From Candidatus Pseudoscillospira faecavium (lineage in GTDB: Bacteria > Bacillota > Clostridia > Oscillospirales > Oscillospiraceae), in the NCBI GenBank assembly GCA_904420565.1, contig CAJFVV010000028.1:1-38504 (forward strand): a DNA stretch of 38,504 bases, read 5' to 3'. Of the stretch, positions 15,822 through 24,591 are shown piece after piece; the stretch's first letter is position 1, and each line of letters begins with the position of its first letter. A program made the translations under genes and the position numbers. The notes under the pieces were generated by a model, which was given only the letters and a program-made list of their open reading frames with translations, ran no database searches and was not told the origin of the DNA.

Positions 15822-15916
15822 ATCATCCACCCCTTTGAACCATGAATTTGCTGTGCTCATCTTATGCAAAATCAATGCATATTTTATGTATAATACACCC
15901 TTATTATATCGGTGTC

Positions 15917-15945
15917 ATATTACCAAAAAAGCCGTTTTTTGTCAA
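15917..15945 (-). promoter_or_regulatory. Promoter of the AbrB-type gene
   Basis: On the - strand a perfect TTGACA (15945-15940), 17-base spacer and TAATAT (15922-15917). A second TATAAT-like word lies at 15908-15903. Confidence 0.6.
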
Positions 15946-16000
15946 CGATATTTTGTCATAAAATTCCTTGCAATGACTATATTTTTTCGAGGTGGTTTTC

Positions 16001-16585
16001 ATGGCAATGGCTTGGATTTTCACAGCAATGATTGTAATTTCCGTACTCTTCGGCATCTGCAACGGCACCATGGATGCGGTCAGCGCAGCAGCCCTTTCCG
16101 GCGCGAATGATGCTGTGACATTATGCATCAGTTTATTAGGTGTCATCTGTTTGTGGAGCGGTGTTCTGGAAGTGATGAACCAAAGCGGACTCTCTGAAAA
16201 ACTGGCGGCCTTGTTCCGTCCTTTCCTGCGCAAAATTTTCCCGGATGCCGCAAACGACCCTGTGACGCTCTCTGCAATTTCCGCAAATATCTCCGCTAAT
16301 CTGCTGGGTATCGGCAACGCGGCCACCCCCCTGGGCATTCAGGCCAGCAAGCGGATGGCCCGCGGCTGTAACGGCACAGCTTCGGACAGTCTCTGCCGGT
16401 TTATCGTGCTCAACACGGCGTCCATTCAGCTGATCCCAGCCACGGTTGCCGGCGTGCGCGCTGCCTGCGGAGCGGCCGAACCCTTTGATATCCTGCCCGC
16501 CGTCTGGTTTTCTTCGGTGCTTTCCGTTGCTGCCGGGCTGCTGGCCGCCCGCATTTTCCAGCTTTTCTGGAGGAAAGACAGATGA
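16001..16585 (+). CDS. spmA: Spore maturation protein SpmA
   Basis: A 194-residue membrane protein of the nucleoside-recognition (Gate) fold, needed with SpmB for core dehydration in Bacillus spores. Typical segments are present: SGANDAVTLCISLLGVICLWSG, the ANISANLLGIGNAATPLGIQA loop, and RFIVLNTASIQLIPAT. Four to five membrane helices are visible. GAGGTGG six bases before ATG 16001 decides the start over the GTG inside that site at 15992. It overlaps spmB by four bases. No convincing sigma-E promoter could be read. Confidence 0.95.
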   Translation: MAMAWIFTAMIVISVLFGICNGTMDAVSAAALSGANDAVTLCISLLGVICLWSGVLEVMNQSGLSEKLAALFRPFLRKIFPDAANDPVTLSAISANISANLLGIGNAATPLGIQASKRMARGCNGTASDSLCRFIVLNTASIQLIPATVAGVRAACGAAEPFDILPAVWFSSVLSVAAGLLAARIFQLFWRKDR

Positions 16586-17094
16586 CTTCCTATATCATCC
16601 CCTGCCTTCTGGCCTTTGTCGTGCTGTTTGCCTTAGGCCGCAAAACCGACGTGTACAACGCCCTGGTACAGGGCGCAGAAAATGGACTGAACATCACTTT
16701 TCACATTGTTCCGGCTTTGATTGCACTGCTGACCGGAGTTTCCATGCTGCGGGCCTCCGGCGCGCTGGATTGGTTCACTGCGCTGCTCTCCCCTGCCATG
16801 GAAACCATTGGCATTCCATCTGAAGTGATTTCCCTGATGCTCATCCGCCCCCTCAGCGGCAGCGGCGGTCTTGCCATCGGCGCAGAGCTGATGGCGGAGC
16901 ACGGCGCAGACAGCACCATCGGGCGCATCGCCGCCGTGATGCTGGGCAGCTCGGAAACAACCTTTTACACCGTGGCTGTCTACTACGGTGCTGCGGGCAT
17001 TATCAGGACACGCTATACCATTCCCGCCGCTATTATCGCTGATATTGCAGGCTTTTTCTGCTCTGCTCTGGCAGTTTATCTGTTTTTTGGATAA
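16582..17094 (+). CDS. spmB: Spore maturation protein SpmB
   Basis: A 170-residue membrane partner of SpmA with the same Gate-type fold: NGLNITFHIVPALIALLTGVSMLRASGALD, LIRPLSGSGGLAIGAELM, and LGSSETTFYTVAVYYGAAG. Translationally coupled to spmA by the ATGA overlap. The pair is diagnostic for endospore formers and together with the SASP gene supports sporulation ability. Confidence 0.95.
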   Translation: MTSYIIPCLLAFVVLFALGRKTDVYNALVQGAENGLNITFHIVPALIALLTGVSMLRASGALDWFTALLSPAMETIGIPSEVISLMLIRPLSGSGGLAIGAELMAEHGADSTIGRIAAVMLGSSETTFYTVAVYYGAAGIIRTRYTIPAAIIADIAGFFCSALAVYLFFG

Positions 17095-17114
17095 GTTCTT
17101 TTGCAGTGAGACAC

Positions 17115-17147
17115 AAAAAGCGGCTCCCTGGGTTCAGGGAGCCGCTT
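17115..17147 (-). terminator. Terminator of the large SLH gene
   Basis: AAGCGGCTCCCTG (17118-17130) pairs with CAGGGAGCCGCTT (17135-17147) around GGTT; the T-run (TTTTTGTGT) is on the - strand side. It may also stop spmAB transcripts. Confidence 0.85.
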
Positions 17148-17182
17148 CCGGTGCTGCCGGATAAACCTTACAAAATCAACGC

Positions 17183-20100
17183 TCAGGGCATCACGTTCTG
17201 TCCGAAGTTCATCAGCACCTGCGCCACTTCGGCGCGGGTGGCCGTGCCCTGCGGGTCAAGACGGTTGCCATCCTTGCCGTTGATGACGCCGGCGTTCACC
17301 GCCCAGGTCATCGCTTCACTGGCCCAGGAGGACACGCTCTCCGCATCCGCAAAGCCTGTCAGGCCCGCGCCGCTCTGGGTCGTGTCATAGCCCTTCAGCG
17401 CTGCATAGCGGTACAGCATCAGCGCCATCTGCTCCCGGGTGATGGAATCGTTCGGGCCGTAGTTGCCGTTGTCGTAGCCGGTGATCACGCTGTTGGCGGA
17501 GGCCCAGGCTACGGCGTCGGCATACCAGCTGCCGCTGCCGACATCGCCAAAGGCGCTGCCGCCATTGACGGCCGGATTGTCCTCCAGATTGTACAGAATC
17601 TGTGCCATCATGGCGCGGTCCAGGTTGTCATTGGGCATGAAGCGGCCGGCATTGCCCTGCATCATGCCGTTGTCGGTGACATAGGCCACGGCATCGGCAT
17701 ACCAGGCGCTGGCGGACACATCGCTGTAGCCGGTGTCCACTGTCTCTTCCACAAAGGTGGCCTTGACGGTCACTGCGCCGCGGGGCATGGTGAAGGTGTA
17801 TTTGCCGTTGCCCTTGTCGGTGAGGGTGATTCTGTCGCCATCGTTGTCGGTGACAGTCAGGGTGCCCAGCTCATAGCCATTGTCGGGCTTTACGGTGACG
17901 GTCACCGTACTGCCCGCGCTGGCCCGGCTGGGAGACACGGTCACATCGCCGTTCTTGATGTTGGAAGGAACCGTGATCGCATAGCCGCTGGAACCGGAGG
18001 AGCCGCCGTGGCTGGGGGTGTACACATTGCCGTTGCCGTCGATGGCTTTACCGTCGGCCAGATAGTCCGCGATATTGACCGCACCCTTCTCGCCGCCATC
18101 GACAAATGTGCCGCCGGAGATGACCATCTTTTCGCTCTCTTGATAAGTATCCGCATCAATGCTGTCGCCCAGGACGACGTCCTTGAAACTGCCGGCCTGG
18201 ATTTTAACAGTGGGATCCGCAGGCTTGGGTGTATCATCAGAGGTGTTCTCGATCTTGACGGAATTGCTTTCGCTGATGTCCGCATCCTTAATGGTCAGGC
18301 TGGCCTCGCCGGACTTGCTGTCCACATTGACGCCGCCCCAACCGTTGTTCTCGGTGATCAGACCGTCAACGGTCACATCCGCGCCGTTGGCCACGATGGC
18401 ATAGCCGTTGCCGTTCTTGATCGTGACATTCTCCACAGTGACAGTGGTGGTGTCGCCGTAGATGTTCAGGCCGTGCTTGGTGGCATCAGGCGTCGACGCG
18501 TCGCTGACAACTTCTGCCCCATCGATGGTCAGGTTGCGGACCGTGACATTGGCCCCGTCTTGGATGTTGATCATGCTGGGACCGGCGGCAGTGACTATGC
18601 TAGCGTCGACATTTTCCGCGGTGATGGTCTTGCCGTTGCCGTCCAGGGTGATGTTCTTGGTAATTTTCACGATGCCCTGGTTGTTGATCTTATCTGTGCC
18701 GTCCAAGGTCACATTATTCAGCAAGGTGACCACATCGCCGTCCTTGGCGGCTTTAATGGCGTCCTCAAGGGTGTCATACTGAACGCCGTTGATCATGGCT
18801 TCCTTGCCGTCAACGGTGGTATTCCGAAGCTCGCCGTCCACCGTGGTGTCCACATAGGTAACGCCTGCGGCACCTGCCGCAGGGGCGATCTCCCCTTTGA
18901 TCTCACTGTTCACAAAGCCCAGAGAACCAGAGTTGTCGCTGCCCTTGGTGACATTGCCGGTGATGGTGCTGTCAGTGATGCCCATGTTGCCGGTGCCGGT
19001 CTTGTCCACGTTGCCGTTGACGGTGACGTTGTCCGCACTCACATCGCCAAAGCCTTCGCTCTTCAGGTCGCCGGTCAGCGTGGTGTCCTTGATGGTGACG
19101 CTGACGCTGTTTCCAGTGTCTTCCTGGTTGTTCTGCGGGTTGCTCTCATACACCGCCGCGCCGCCGGAGATGGTGCCGCCGGTGATGTTGACGGTGATGG
19201 GCTTCTTGGTGGTGTGCTGGGCAATAGCAATGCCGGTATTGCTGGTGGTAGTACCGTCGCCATTGTCACCAACTGTAGGCCCACCGGTTCCGCCGGAAAT
19301 GGTACCGCCGGTGACCGTCAGGCTGCCGGAGCGGATCTCGATGCCGGTGTTGCCGGTGATGCTGCCGCCGTTGACGGTCAGGGAACCGTCTTGGGGGTGA
19401 TAGATGCCAGTGCCATTGTCAGACGCAGTCTTGATAATACCGTCATTGATGGTGATCTCGGTGTTGTGGCGGGTACCGTTGCCGGCGATCCCGTACGTCT
19501 CCCCCTGAATGGTGCCGCCGTCGACGGTCAGCTTGGCGGCCGTTCCGTCATCATCCTCACCCAAGATGGTCATTTTCACGCCGCACGGGATGGTGTTCGA
19601 AGTGATCGCGCCAGTCTTTCCGCTGCTGCTGTCTTTAATGGTCAGGTCACCGCCGCGCTTCACGGACACGAGGTAGTCGGCAGAATAGCCGCTTTCCGCC
19701 GCCTCCGTGATTTGATGGCCGTTCAGGTCCAGCGTGACCTGCTTGTCAACATCGACAGGCGCGCTAAGGGCCACACCCCGGTTCAGGGTGATGGTTGTAT
19801 TTTCCTTGGCGTTCTCCACGGCCTCGGCCAGGGTGCCGGTCACCTTATTACCCTTGCTGTTGGTATAGGTGGCCTCGTCCATGTCCTTGGTAATCTCACG
19901 GCTGGAGAAGTGGGTCACGTCCCAGGTGACGGTGCCGCCCTCGGCCACAGCCTTGGTAGCTTCCAGCGTCCGGGTGTCGCCGTCGATGTAGTAAATATAG
20001 ACGGTCTCGCCCACGGCCGCGCTCTCGGGGGCGGCCACGGTCACGGTGATGGTGGCATCCTCCGAAGCGGTCTGGTCAAACACCTCCTCGCCGCGGGCAT

Positions 20101-21205
20101 CGGTAGCGGTGAAATCGTAGGTGACGCTGTGCTTATCAGAGTCGCTTACCTTGATGCTCAGGGTGACATCGGTGACGGTGCCGCCGACGGTGGCGTTGTC
20201 CACGATGGCATCCAGGGCCGCCTGGCTCACGGTAAGGGTGCCCACATTGGTCTGGATGGCCAGGTTGGAGACATTGGCTGCCTCCTTCACCGCGGTCAGC
20301 GCTCCGCCGCCCACGGTGACATTGGCGGCAGTAACATCACTCGCACCGTCTACCTTCGCGTCTACAGTGACGGTCTGATCACTGGTGACAACATCGCCCG
20401 TGCCTGTATCGGTGGGGATAGACTCGCCGCCCACGGTGGCGGAGACGGTACCGTCACTTACGGAAGTCGGCTTGTCCACCGTGATGGTTTCATTCTTGGT
20501 CACAGTGTAAGTAGTAACTTCTCCGCTGGTGCTTTCTGCAACCTTGCAATCCGCCGACATAAAGGAGGTGCCCGCACCTTCCGCCTGGCAGTTGTTGGGG
20601 TTAAATTTTTCAAATGTACCGCCGGTGACGAGGATCGACGCGGAACCGTTCCTGTAATGATCGTCATAGCAGTTCAGAACGAATTCGTCCGCCTTGGAAG
20701 AATCAGTGTATTTCTGCTGAACAGAGAACGTCCCGCCGTTTACCACAAGCGTTCCTTCCAAGACATAGACGGCATGGATGTTGCCAACGAAGGTGCCGTT
20801 TTCGATGGTGCAGATACCGCCGTCCATCACATCCACTGCGTAGCAGTCGTTTTCTTCCGCCTGGAGCGTACCAGCGCCTGTGATGGTGAGGTCGCCGTTC
20901 TCTCTCACGCTGATCAGCGACCAGTCATATTCCTCTTCATTCCAGATGCTCTTGGAGTTGAAGATCTTATTGCCGTTCAGATTCAACGTGAGTTTCTGGG
21001 TGATGACGATCGGCGCCGTCACATCGATATCGCCAGTCAACGTTACAGTGTCCCCTGGTTGGGCGGCTGCGATCGCCTCTGTCAGATCCTCCTCCGTTGC
21101 AATTTCAGTGCTTCCAGCGGTTTCATTCGCCGCAAAAGCGGTTGCAGGAAGCAGCGTCAGCATCATGGCGAGGGCCATGATGACTGACAAAAGTTTTCGT
21201 TTCAT
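17183..21205 (-). CDS. Large secreted SLH-anchored surface protein with beta-helix repeats
   Basis: A 1340-residue exported protein. A signal peptide of ~25 residues (KRK head, hydrophobic core, AFA cleavage) is followed by two stretches of short repeats of the form 'TVNGGTISG', 'LTVTGGTI', 'VTIKNGNGYAIVANGADVTVDGL', typical of right-handed parallel beta-helices (pectate-lyase-like or adhesin folds), interrupted by an Ig-like/Asp-rich segment (about 210-440). Residues ~1075-1155 look like a bacterial repeat (GNGKYTFTMPRGAVTVKATF). Residues 1157-1340 are three SLH repeats (WYADAVAYV, WYADAVAWA, WASEAMTWAV) that tie the protein to pyruvylated wall polymer. AAGGAGAG before ATG 21205. It has its own promoter and a structured leader. 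An adhesin or S-layer component is likely; no catalytic residues were identified. Confidence 0.88.
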   Translation of the reverse strand: MKRKLLSVIMALAMMLTLLPATAFAANETAGSTEIATEEDLTEAIAAAQPGDTVTLTGDIDVTAPIVITQKLTLNLNGNKIFNSKSIWNEEEYDWSLISVRENGDLTITGAGTLQAEENDCYAVDVMDGGICTIENGTFVGNIHAVYVLEGTLVVNGGTFSVQQKYTDSSKADEFVLNCYDDHYRNGSASILVTGGTFEKFNPNNCQAEGAGTSFMSADCKVAESTSGEVTTYTVTKNETITVDKPTSVSDGTVSATVGGESIPTDTGTGDVVTSDQTVTVDAKVDGASDVTAANVTVGGGALTAVKEAANVSNLAIQTNVGTLTVSQAALDAIVDNATVGGTVTDVTLSIKVSDSDKHSVTYDFTATDARGEEVFDQTASEDATITVTVAAPESAAVGETVYIYYIDGDTRTLEATKAVAEGGTVTWDVTHFSSREITKDMDEATYTNSKGNKVTGTLAEAVENAKENTTITLNRGVALSAPVDVDKQVTLDLNGHQITEAAESGYSADYLVSVKRGGDLTIKDSSSGKTGAITSNTIPCGVKMTILGEDDDGTAAKLTVDGGTIQGETYGIAGNGTRHNTEITINDGIIKTASDNGTGIYHPQDGSLTVNGGSITGNTGIEIRSGSLTVTGGTISGGTGGPTVGDNGDGTTTSNTGIAIAQHTTKKPITVNITGGTISGGAAVYESNPQNNQEDTGNSVSVTIKDTTLTGDLKSEGFGDVSADNVTVNGNVDKTGTGNMGITDSTITGNVTKGSDNSGSLGFVNSEIKGEIAPAAGAAGVTYVDTTVDGELRNTTVDGKEAMINGVQYDTLEDAIKAAKDGDVVTLLNNVTLDGTDKINNQGIVKITKNITLDGNGKTITAENVDASIVTAAGPSMINIQDGANVTVRNLTIDGAEVVSDASTPDATKHGLNIYGDTTTVTVENVTIKNGNGYAIVANGADVTVDGLITENNGWGGVNVDSKSGEASLTIKDADISESNSVKIENTSDDTPKPADPTVKIQAGSFKDVVLGDSIDADTYQESEKMVISGGTFVDGGEKGAVNIADYLADGKAIDGNGNVYTPSHGGSSGSSGYAITVPSNIKNGDVTVSPSRASAGSTVTVTVKPDNGYELGTLTVTDNDGDRITLTDKGNGKYTFTMPRGAVTVKATFVEETVDTGYSDVSASAWYADAVAYVTDNGMMQGNAGRFMPNDNLDRAMMAQILYNLEDNPAVNGGSAFGDVGSGSWYADAVAWASANSVITGYDNGNYGPNDSITREQMALMLYRYAALKGYDTTQSGAGLTGFADAESVSSWASEAMTWAVNAGVINGKDGNRLDPQGTATRAEVAQVLMNFGQNVMP

Positions 21206-21259
21206 AGTTCTTCTCTCCTTTTCTTGACTTTTTTGATAAAAAGCAACCGCAAAGAATTT

Positions 21260-21300
21260 CCTTGTTTGTGAACAAACAAGGAAGGCGACATGTCGCCTTC
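21260..21300. repeat. Two abutting perfect palindromes in the SLH gene leader
   Basis: CCTTGTTTGT-GA-ACAAACAAGG (21260-21281) is followed with one shared base by a perfect 20-bp palindrome with arm GAAGGCGACA (21281-21300). Both fall within the predicted 5' untranslated leader of the SLH gene and would form two consecutive hairpins in its RNA. Neither has a T-run, so attenuation by termination is unlikely; mRNA stabilisation or protein binding is possible. Confidence 0.7.
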
Positions 21301-21343
21301 GCTCAAACTCACCTTTTCTTTTTGGTGCTTTTATATCATTTTT

Positions 21344-21372
21344 ATTATAGCATCATCATAACAGGCACGCAA
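21344..21372 (-). promoter_or_regulatory. Promoter of the large SLH gene
   Basis: On the - strand TTGCGT (21372-21367), 17-base spacer and perfect TATAAT (21349-21344). The predicted start is near 21337, giving a leader of about 130 bases. Confidence 0.65.
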
Positions 21373-21399
21373 GTATTTTTACAAAAAAGTGCTGAAATT

Positions 21400-23937
21400 T
21401 CAGGATTTTTTGTGCAGATATCCATCCATGTGTCCGCGCACCTGCTCCATCTCCCATTTCAGTTCCCGGGCAGAAAGGCGCTGGGCGCCATGGCCGAGCA
21501 CCATTATCTGCTCCAGAGCATCGCCGGTGGCCACTTTCACCCGGTGGCTTTTCCCCAGCTCATAAGAAAGCTTTTCGATATAGGCGTCTGCCGTCTCCCC
21601 CTCTTTGGTGTAAACAACCTCCACCCCGGCCTCTTTTTCCGCTGTGCCGGGGTTCCCTTTCATGCGATAGGCGTCAAACACCAAAATCACCCGGCAGCCG
21701 CGCATCCCCTGATAATTGCACAGGCTGTGCACCAACGCCGCGCGGGCTGCATCCAGATTGTCCGCCGCAATTCTTTTCAGCTCCGGCCAGGCAAAAATAA
21801 TGTTGTAGCCGTCCACTACCAAAACGTCATCTTTTTGCACATAGGCAAGATCATCCAAGGCCGGCCGGGCCGTCACGCGCCGGCTCTGGGCCAGCGCGTC
21901 CATGCCTCGGTTTTTGATGGGGCCATAGGTGCGCACAAAGATTTCCTCCAGCTCCCGGTCCGCCAAAGCACCGGATGTGCTGCGCGCCGCTGGTTCTGCC
22001 TTTGCGCTCCGGCGGAGCATACCGGAATCCAGATGCGCATGCTCCGCCACTTCATTCCAGGGCACCGTGCAGCCCGCACCATGGACGCAGAAAACGGAAT
22101 CCGCCGGGTTTTCCAGATCCCGCTGTGCTTCATAGCCCACGGCCACAATCACTTCTTCCGCATTGTGGCAGGGCGCATAGTCGCTCAAAACGCAGGAGAG
22201 ATGCCCGCGCCCCTTGGTGTAAGCGGCGACCTCCGTCCAATAGCCGCGCATGGCCGCCACACTGACGCTGCCGTGCAGCAGCGCCGCATCGCCGGACAAT
22301 TCCGGGCTTTCAAATGTTCCGCCCATGCGCTGAATATCGTTCATGGCCCGTCCCACAGATTCCTGGGGCACCTCCAGCGCAAAATCGTACCACGGCTCCA
22401 GCAAAATGCTCTGCGCCTGCATCAGGCCCTGGCGCACGGCGCGATAGGTGGCCTGACGGAAATCGCCGCCCTCGGTGTGCTTCAAATGAGCGCGCCCCAT
22501 CAAAAGCGTATATTTCACATCGGTGACCGCGCTGCCCGTCAGCACACCCACATGGCGCTTTTCCATCAAATGGGTCAAAATCAGGCGCTGCCAGTTGCCG
22601 TCCAACGTATCCGCCGGGCAGAGATTGGCATATTGAATGCCGCTGCCCCGCTTCAGCGGTTCGATGAGCAGATGCACCTCGGCATAATGGCGCAGCGGCT
22701 CAAAATGGCCGATGCCGATCACCGGCGCGGCAATGGTCTCTTTATAGACGATGCTCCCCTCGTCGAAGCTCACAGCAACGCCGAAGCGCTCCTGGATCAG
22801 GTACGTCAGCACCTCCAACTGCACCTCGCCCATGAGCAGCATGTGAATTTCACCCGCCGTCTCTTTCCACTCCAGACGCAGCATAGGATCCTCTTCCTCC
22901 AGCTGGCGCAATTTTGGAAGCATGGTGTGGGCATCGCAGCCTTCCGGCAGGCACAGCCGGTAATCCAGTACCGGCTCCAGAACCGGGGCTTCGGATGCCG
23001 GTTCAATGCCCAGGCCCTCGCCGGGCCGGGTTCTGGTCAGGCCGGTCACCGCGCAAATGGTTCCCGCCTCCGCCGCATCCACCGGCTGAAATTTCGCTCC
23101 GGAATAGATGCGGATTTGATTGACCTTCTCCTGCCAATCGCCGCCATCGAGCAAATCTTTGACATGCAGAACGCCGCCGGTTACCTTGAGATAAGTCAGT
23201 CGGTTGTTCTGCTTGTCCCTTCCAATCTTAAACACTTTTGCACCAAAGTCCGCCCCATAAGCAGGCGGACATGCATAACGGCGGAGCACTTCCAGAAAAC
23301 GCTCCACACCGCGCAGCTGCAGTGCCGAACCAAAGCAGCAGGGCGTCAGCAGCCCTTTGCCCACAGCGGCAGCAATGCCTTCCTGGGGCAAACTGCCATC
23401 GGCGAGATAGCCTTCCAGCAGCGTTTCATCGGTCATGGCCACAGCTTCGGCAAAGGCGTCGTTTTCTTCCGTAAAATCTACGCAGCCATCGCCAAAGCGC
23501 GTCTGCAGCTGTGCCAGCACTGCCGGCCGATCCGCACCGGCCAGATCCATTTTATTGACAAACACAAAGGTCGGAATTTTATGGCGGCGCAAAAGATTCC
23601 AAAGCGTCTGCGTATGACCCTGCACGCCGTCTGTTCCGCTGACCACTAAAATTGCATAATCCAGCACCTGCAGTGTGCGCTCCATCTCCGAAGAAAAATC
23701 CACATGCCCCGGCGTATCCAGCAAGGTAACTTCCATATTTCCCAAAGTAAATACGGCCTGTTTGGAAAAAATGGTGATGCCGCGCCGGCGCTCCAGCGCA
23801 AACGTATCCAAAAAAGCGTCCTGATGGTCAACCCGGCCCAGCGTGCGCACGGCGCCCGTTTGATAGAGCAGCGCTTCGCTCAGCGTCGTCTTGCCCGCAT
23901 CCACATGGGCCAAAATTCCGATGACCAGTTTTTTCAT
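21400..23937 (-). CDS. TetM-like ribosomal GTPase fused to a YacP/Rae1-type NYN nuclease domain
   Basis: An 845-residue fusion. Residues 1-~650 are an EF-G-like translational GTPase of the ribosomal-protection group: G1 HVDAGKTT (11-18), switch RRGITI, G3 DTPGH (74-78), G4 NKMD (128-131), then domains II-V. Residues ~705-840 are an NYN/PIN-like nuclease domain: VLVVDGYNII (D709), a second acidic site in FDAY (D755), ETADAYIE and the ATGDALEQ segment, the signature of YacP; Bacillus YacP (Rae1) cuts mRNA in the ribosomal A site. The combination suggests a factor that enters the A site and cleaves mRNA there. True tetracycline resistance proteins are ~640 residues without the nuclease, so resistance is not implied. 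GAAGG before ATG 23937; upstream open frame ignored. Own promoter at 23978-24006. Confidence 0.88.
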   Translation of the reverse strand: MKKLVIGILAHVDAGKTTLSEALLYQTGAVRTLGRVDHQDAFLDTFALERRRGITIFSKQAVFTLGNMEVTLLDTPGHVDFSSEMERTLQVLDYAILVVSGTDGVQGHTQTLWNLLRRHKIPTFVFVNKMDLAGADRPAVLAQLQTRFGDGCVDFTEENDAFAEAVAMTDETLLEGYLADGSLPQEGIAAAVGKGLLTPCCFGSALQLRGVERFLEVLRRYACPPAYGADFGAKVFKIGRDKQNNRLTYLKVTGGVLHVKDLLDGGDWQEKVNQIRIYSGAKFQPVDAAEAGTICAVTGLTRTRPGEGLGIEPASEAPVLEPVLDYRLCLPEGCDAHTMLPKLRQLEEEDPMLRLEWKETAGEIHMLLMGEVQLEVLTYLIQERFGVAVSFDEGSIVYKETIAAPVIGIGHFEPLRHYAEVHLLIEPLKRGSGIQYANLCPADTLDGNWQRLILTHLMEKRHVGVLTGSAVTDVKYTLLMGRAHLKHTEGGDFRQATYRAVRQGLMQAQSILLEPWYDFALEVPQESVGRAMNDIQRMGGTFESPELSGDAALLHGSVSVAAMRGYWTEVAAYTKGRGHLSCVLSDYAPCHNAEEVIVAVGYEAQRDLENPADSVFCVHGAGCTVPWNEVAEHAHLDSGMLRRSAKAEPAARSTSGALADRELEEIFVRTYGPIKNRGMDALAQSRRVTARPALDDLAYVQKDDVLVVDGYNIIFAWPELKRIAADNLDAARAALVHSLCNYQGMRGCRVILVFDAYRMKGNPGTAEKEAGVEVVYTKEGETADAYIEKLSYELGKSHRVKVATGDALEQIMVLGHGAQRLSARELKWEMEQVRGHMDGYLHKKS

Positions 23938-23977
23938 AAATGGTACCTTCCCATCTTCCCACGATTTCTTTTTTCTG

Positions 23978-24006
23978 ATTATAGCAAACTCTATGCGCCA
24001 ACGCAA
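23978..24006 (-). promoter_or_regulatory. Promoter of the GTPase-NYN gene
   Basis: On the - strand TTGCGT (24006-24001), 17-base spacer and perfect TATAAT (23983-23978), 41 bases before the start codon. It has the same -35, -10 and spacing as the promoter at 21344-21372. Confidence 0.65.
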
Positions 24007-24012
24007 ACCGGC

Positions 24013-24037
24013 CGCAGCATCGCAGGCTGCGTTTTTT
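24013..24037 (+). terminator. Small terminator-like hairpin in a divergent promoter region
   Basis: CGCAGC (24013-24018) pairs with GCTGCG (24026-24031), followed by TTTTTT. No + strand gene lies directly upstream; it may stop antisense transcription before the SASP gene. Confidence 0.4.
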
Positions 24038-24145
24038 GCTGGAGAAAGAGGAAAATTTTGTGCCTCATAACTTTTTCTCCATTGCACAAGATAGGCATGC
24101 GATACCCAATCAATTCTTTTTGAAATGAGAAGGAGATCAAACATT

Positions 24146-24343
24146 ATGTCTAAGTCTACCAGTAAGATCAATGTGCCCGAGGCACGTGCCGCTATGAATA
24201 AGTTTAAGATGGAAGCCGCCAGCGAAGTCGGCGTCGACCTGAAGGAAGGCTACAACGGCCATCTGACCAGCCGCGAGGCCGGCAGCGTGGGCGGCCAGAT
24301 GGTCAAGAAGATGATCGAAGATTACGAGAACAAGGTAAAATAA
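24146..24343 (+). CDS. Alpha/beta-type small acid-soluble spore protein
   Basis: A 65-residue DNA-binding spore protein. KFKMEAASEVGVDL contains the germination-protease cleavage region, and GYNGHLTSREAGSVGGQMVKKMI is the conserved C-terminal DNA-contact motif. These proteins coat and protect spore DNA and are made under sigma-G in the forespore; I could not place a convincing sigma-G promoter. AGAAGGAG ten bases before ATG 24146. The gene is single and ends at a strong double hairpin. Confidence 0.95.
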   Translation: MSKSTSKINVPEARAAMNKFKMEAASEVGVDLKEGYNGHLTSREAGSVGGQMVKKMIEDYENKVK

Positions 24344-24366
24344 CGCAATACTGTTTACCGTTTTGC

Positions 24367-24425
24367 GCCTGTTGAAAAATGGAAACAGGCAAAAGGACAG
24401 GGCCGAAAAGGCCCTGTCCTTTTTT
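24367..24425 (+). terminator. Double hairpin terminator of the SASP gene
   Basis: A small hairpin (GCCTGTT with AACAGGC, 24367-24390) is followed by AAAAGGACAGGGCC (24391-24404) pairing with GGCCCTGTCCTTTT and a T-run to 24425. Confidence 0.9.
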
Positions 24426-24507
24426 CGTGCAATTTTGCAAAAAATGAGATAAAATAAAGGAAAAGCCGGCAGTGCGTAGTCTTCCTTCCGGCATGTGCCG
24501 CTTTTTA

Positions 24508-24522
24508 TGTGACTGCGTCACA
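24508..24522 (+). promoter_or_regulatory. Crp/Fnr-like operator upstream of trxA
   Basis: TGTGAC-TGC-GTCACA is a perfect inverted repeat centred at 24515. Relative to the -10 hexamer TATACT (24544-24549) and a predicted start at 24556, the centre is at -41, the position of class II Crp/Fnr activators. Confidence 0.55.
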
Positions 24523-24540
24523 GTCAGCCCCGCGTTTCCC

Positions 24541-24549
24541 TGCTATACT
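24541..24549 (+). promoter_or_regulatory. Extended -10 promoter of trxA operon
   Basis: TGCTATACT is an extended -10. There is no good -35 hexamer (CAGTCA at 24521-24526); instead the palindrome above occupies the place, as expected of an activator-dependent promoter. Confidence 0.6.
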
Positions 24550-24591
24550 GTCACCAGAAGAACCAAAGAAAACAAAAAGGAGTGTTATTTT

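Noticed and set aside
18900..19400. Tandem DNA repeats resembling a CRISPR-like array
   Set aside because: The repetitiveness comes from Thr/Gly/Val-rich protein repeats in the SLH gene; unit lengths vary and there are no constant repeats or spacers.
18008..21187. 1059-codon open frame on the + strand
   Set aside because: Antisense to the SLH gene; the opposite strand has a signal peptide, SLH repeats and a ribosome binding site, whereas this frame shows low-complexity Val/Asp/Gly text without any domain.
21262..23649. 795-codon open frame on the + strand
   Set aside because: Antisense to the GTPase-NYN gene, where G1-G4 motifs are intact.
21400..23937. Tetracycline resistance gene (tetM/tetW class)
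   Set aside because: Length, the fused NYN domain and chromosomal context with normal base composition point to a housekeeping-type GTPase fusion rather than a resistance determinant.
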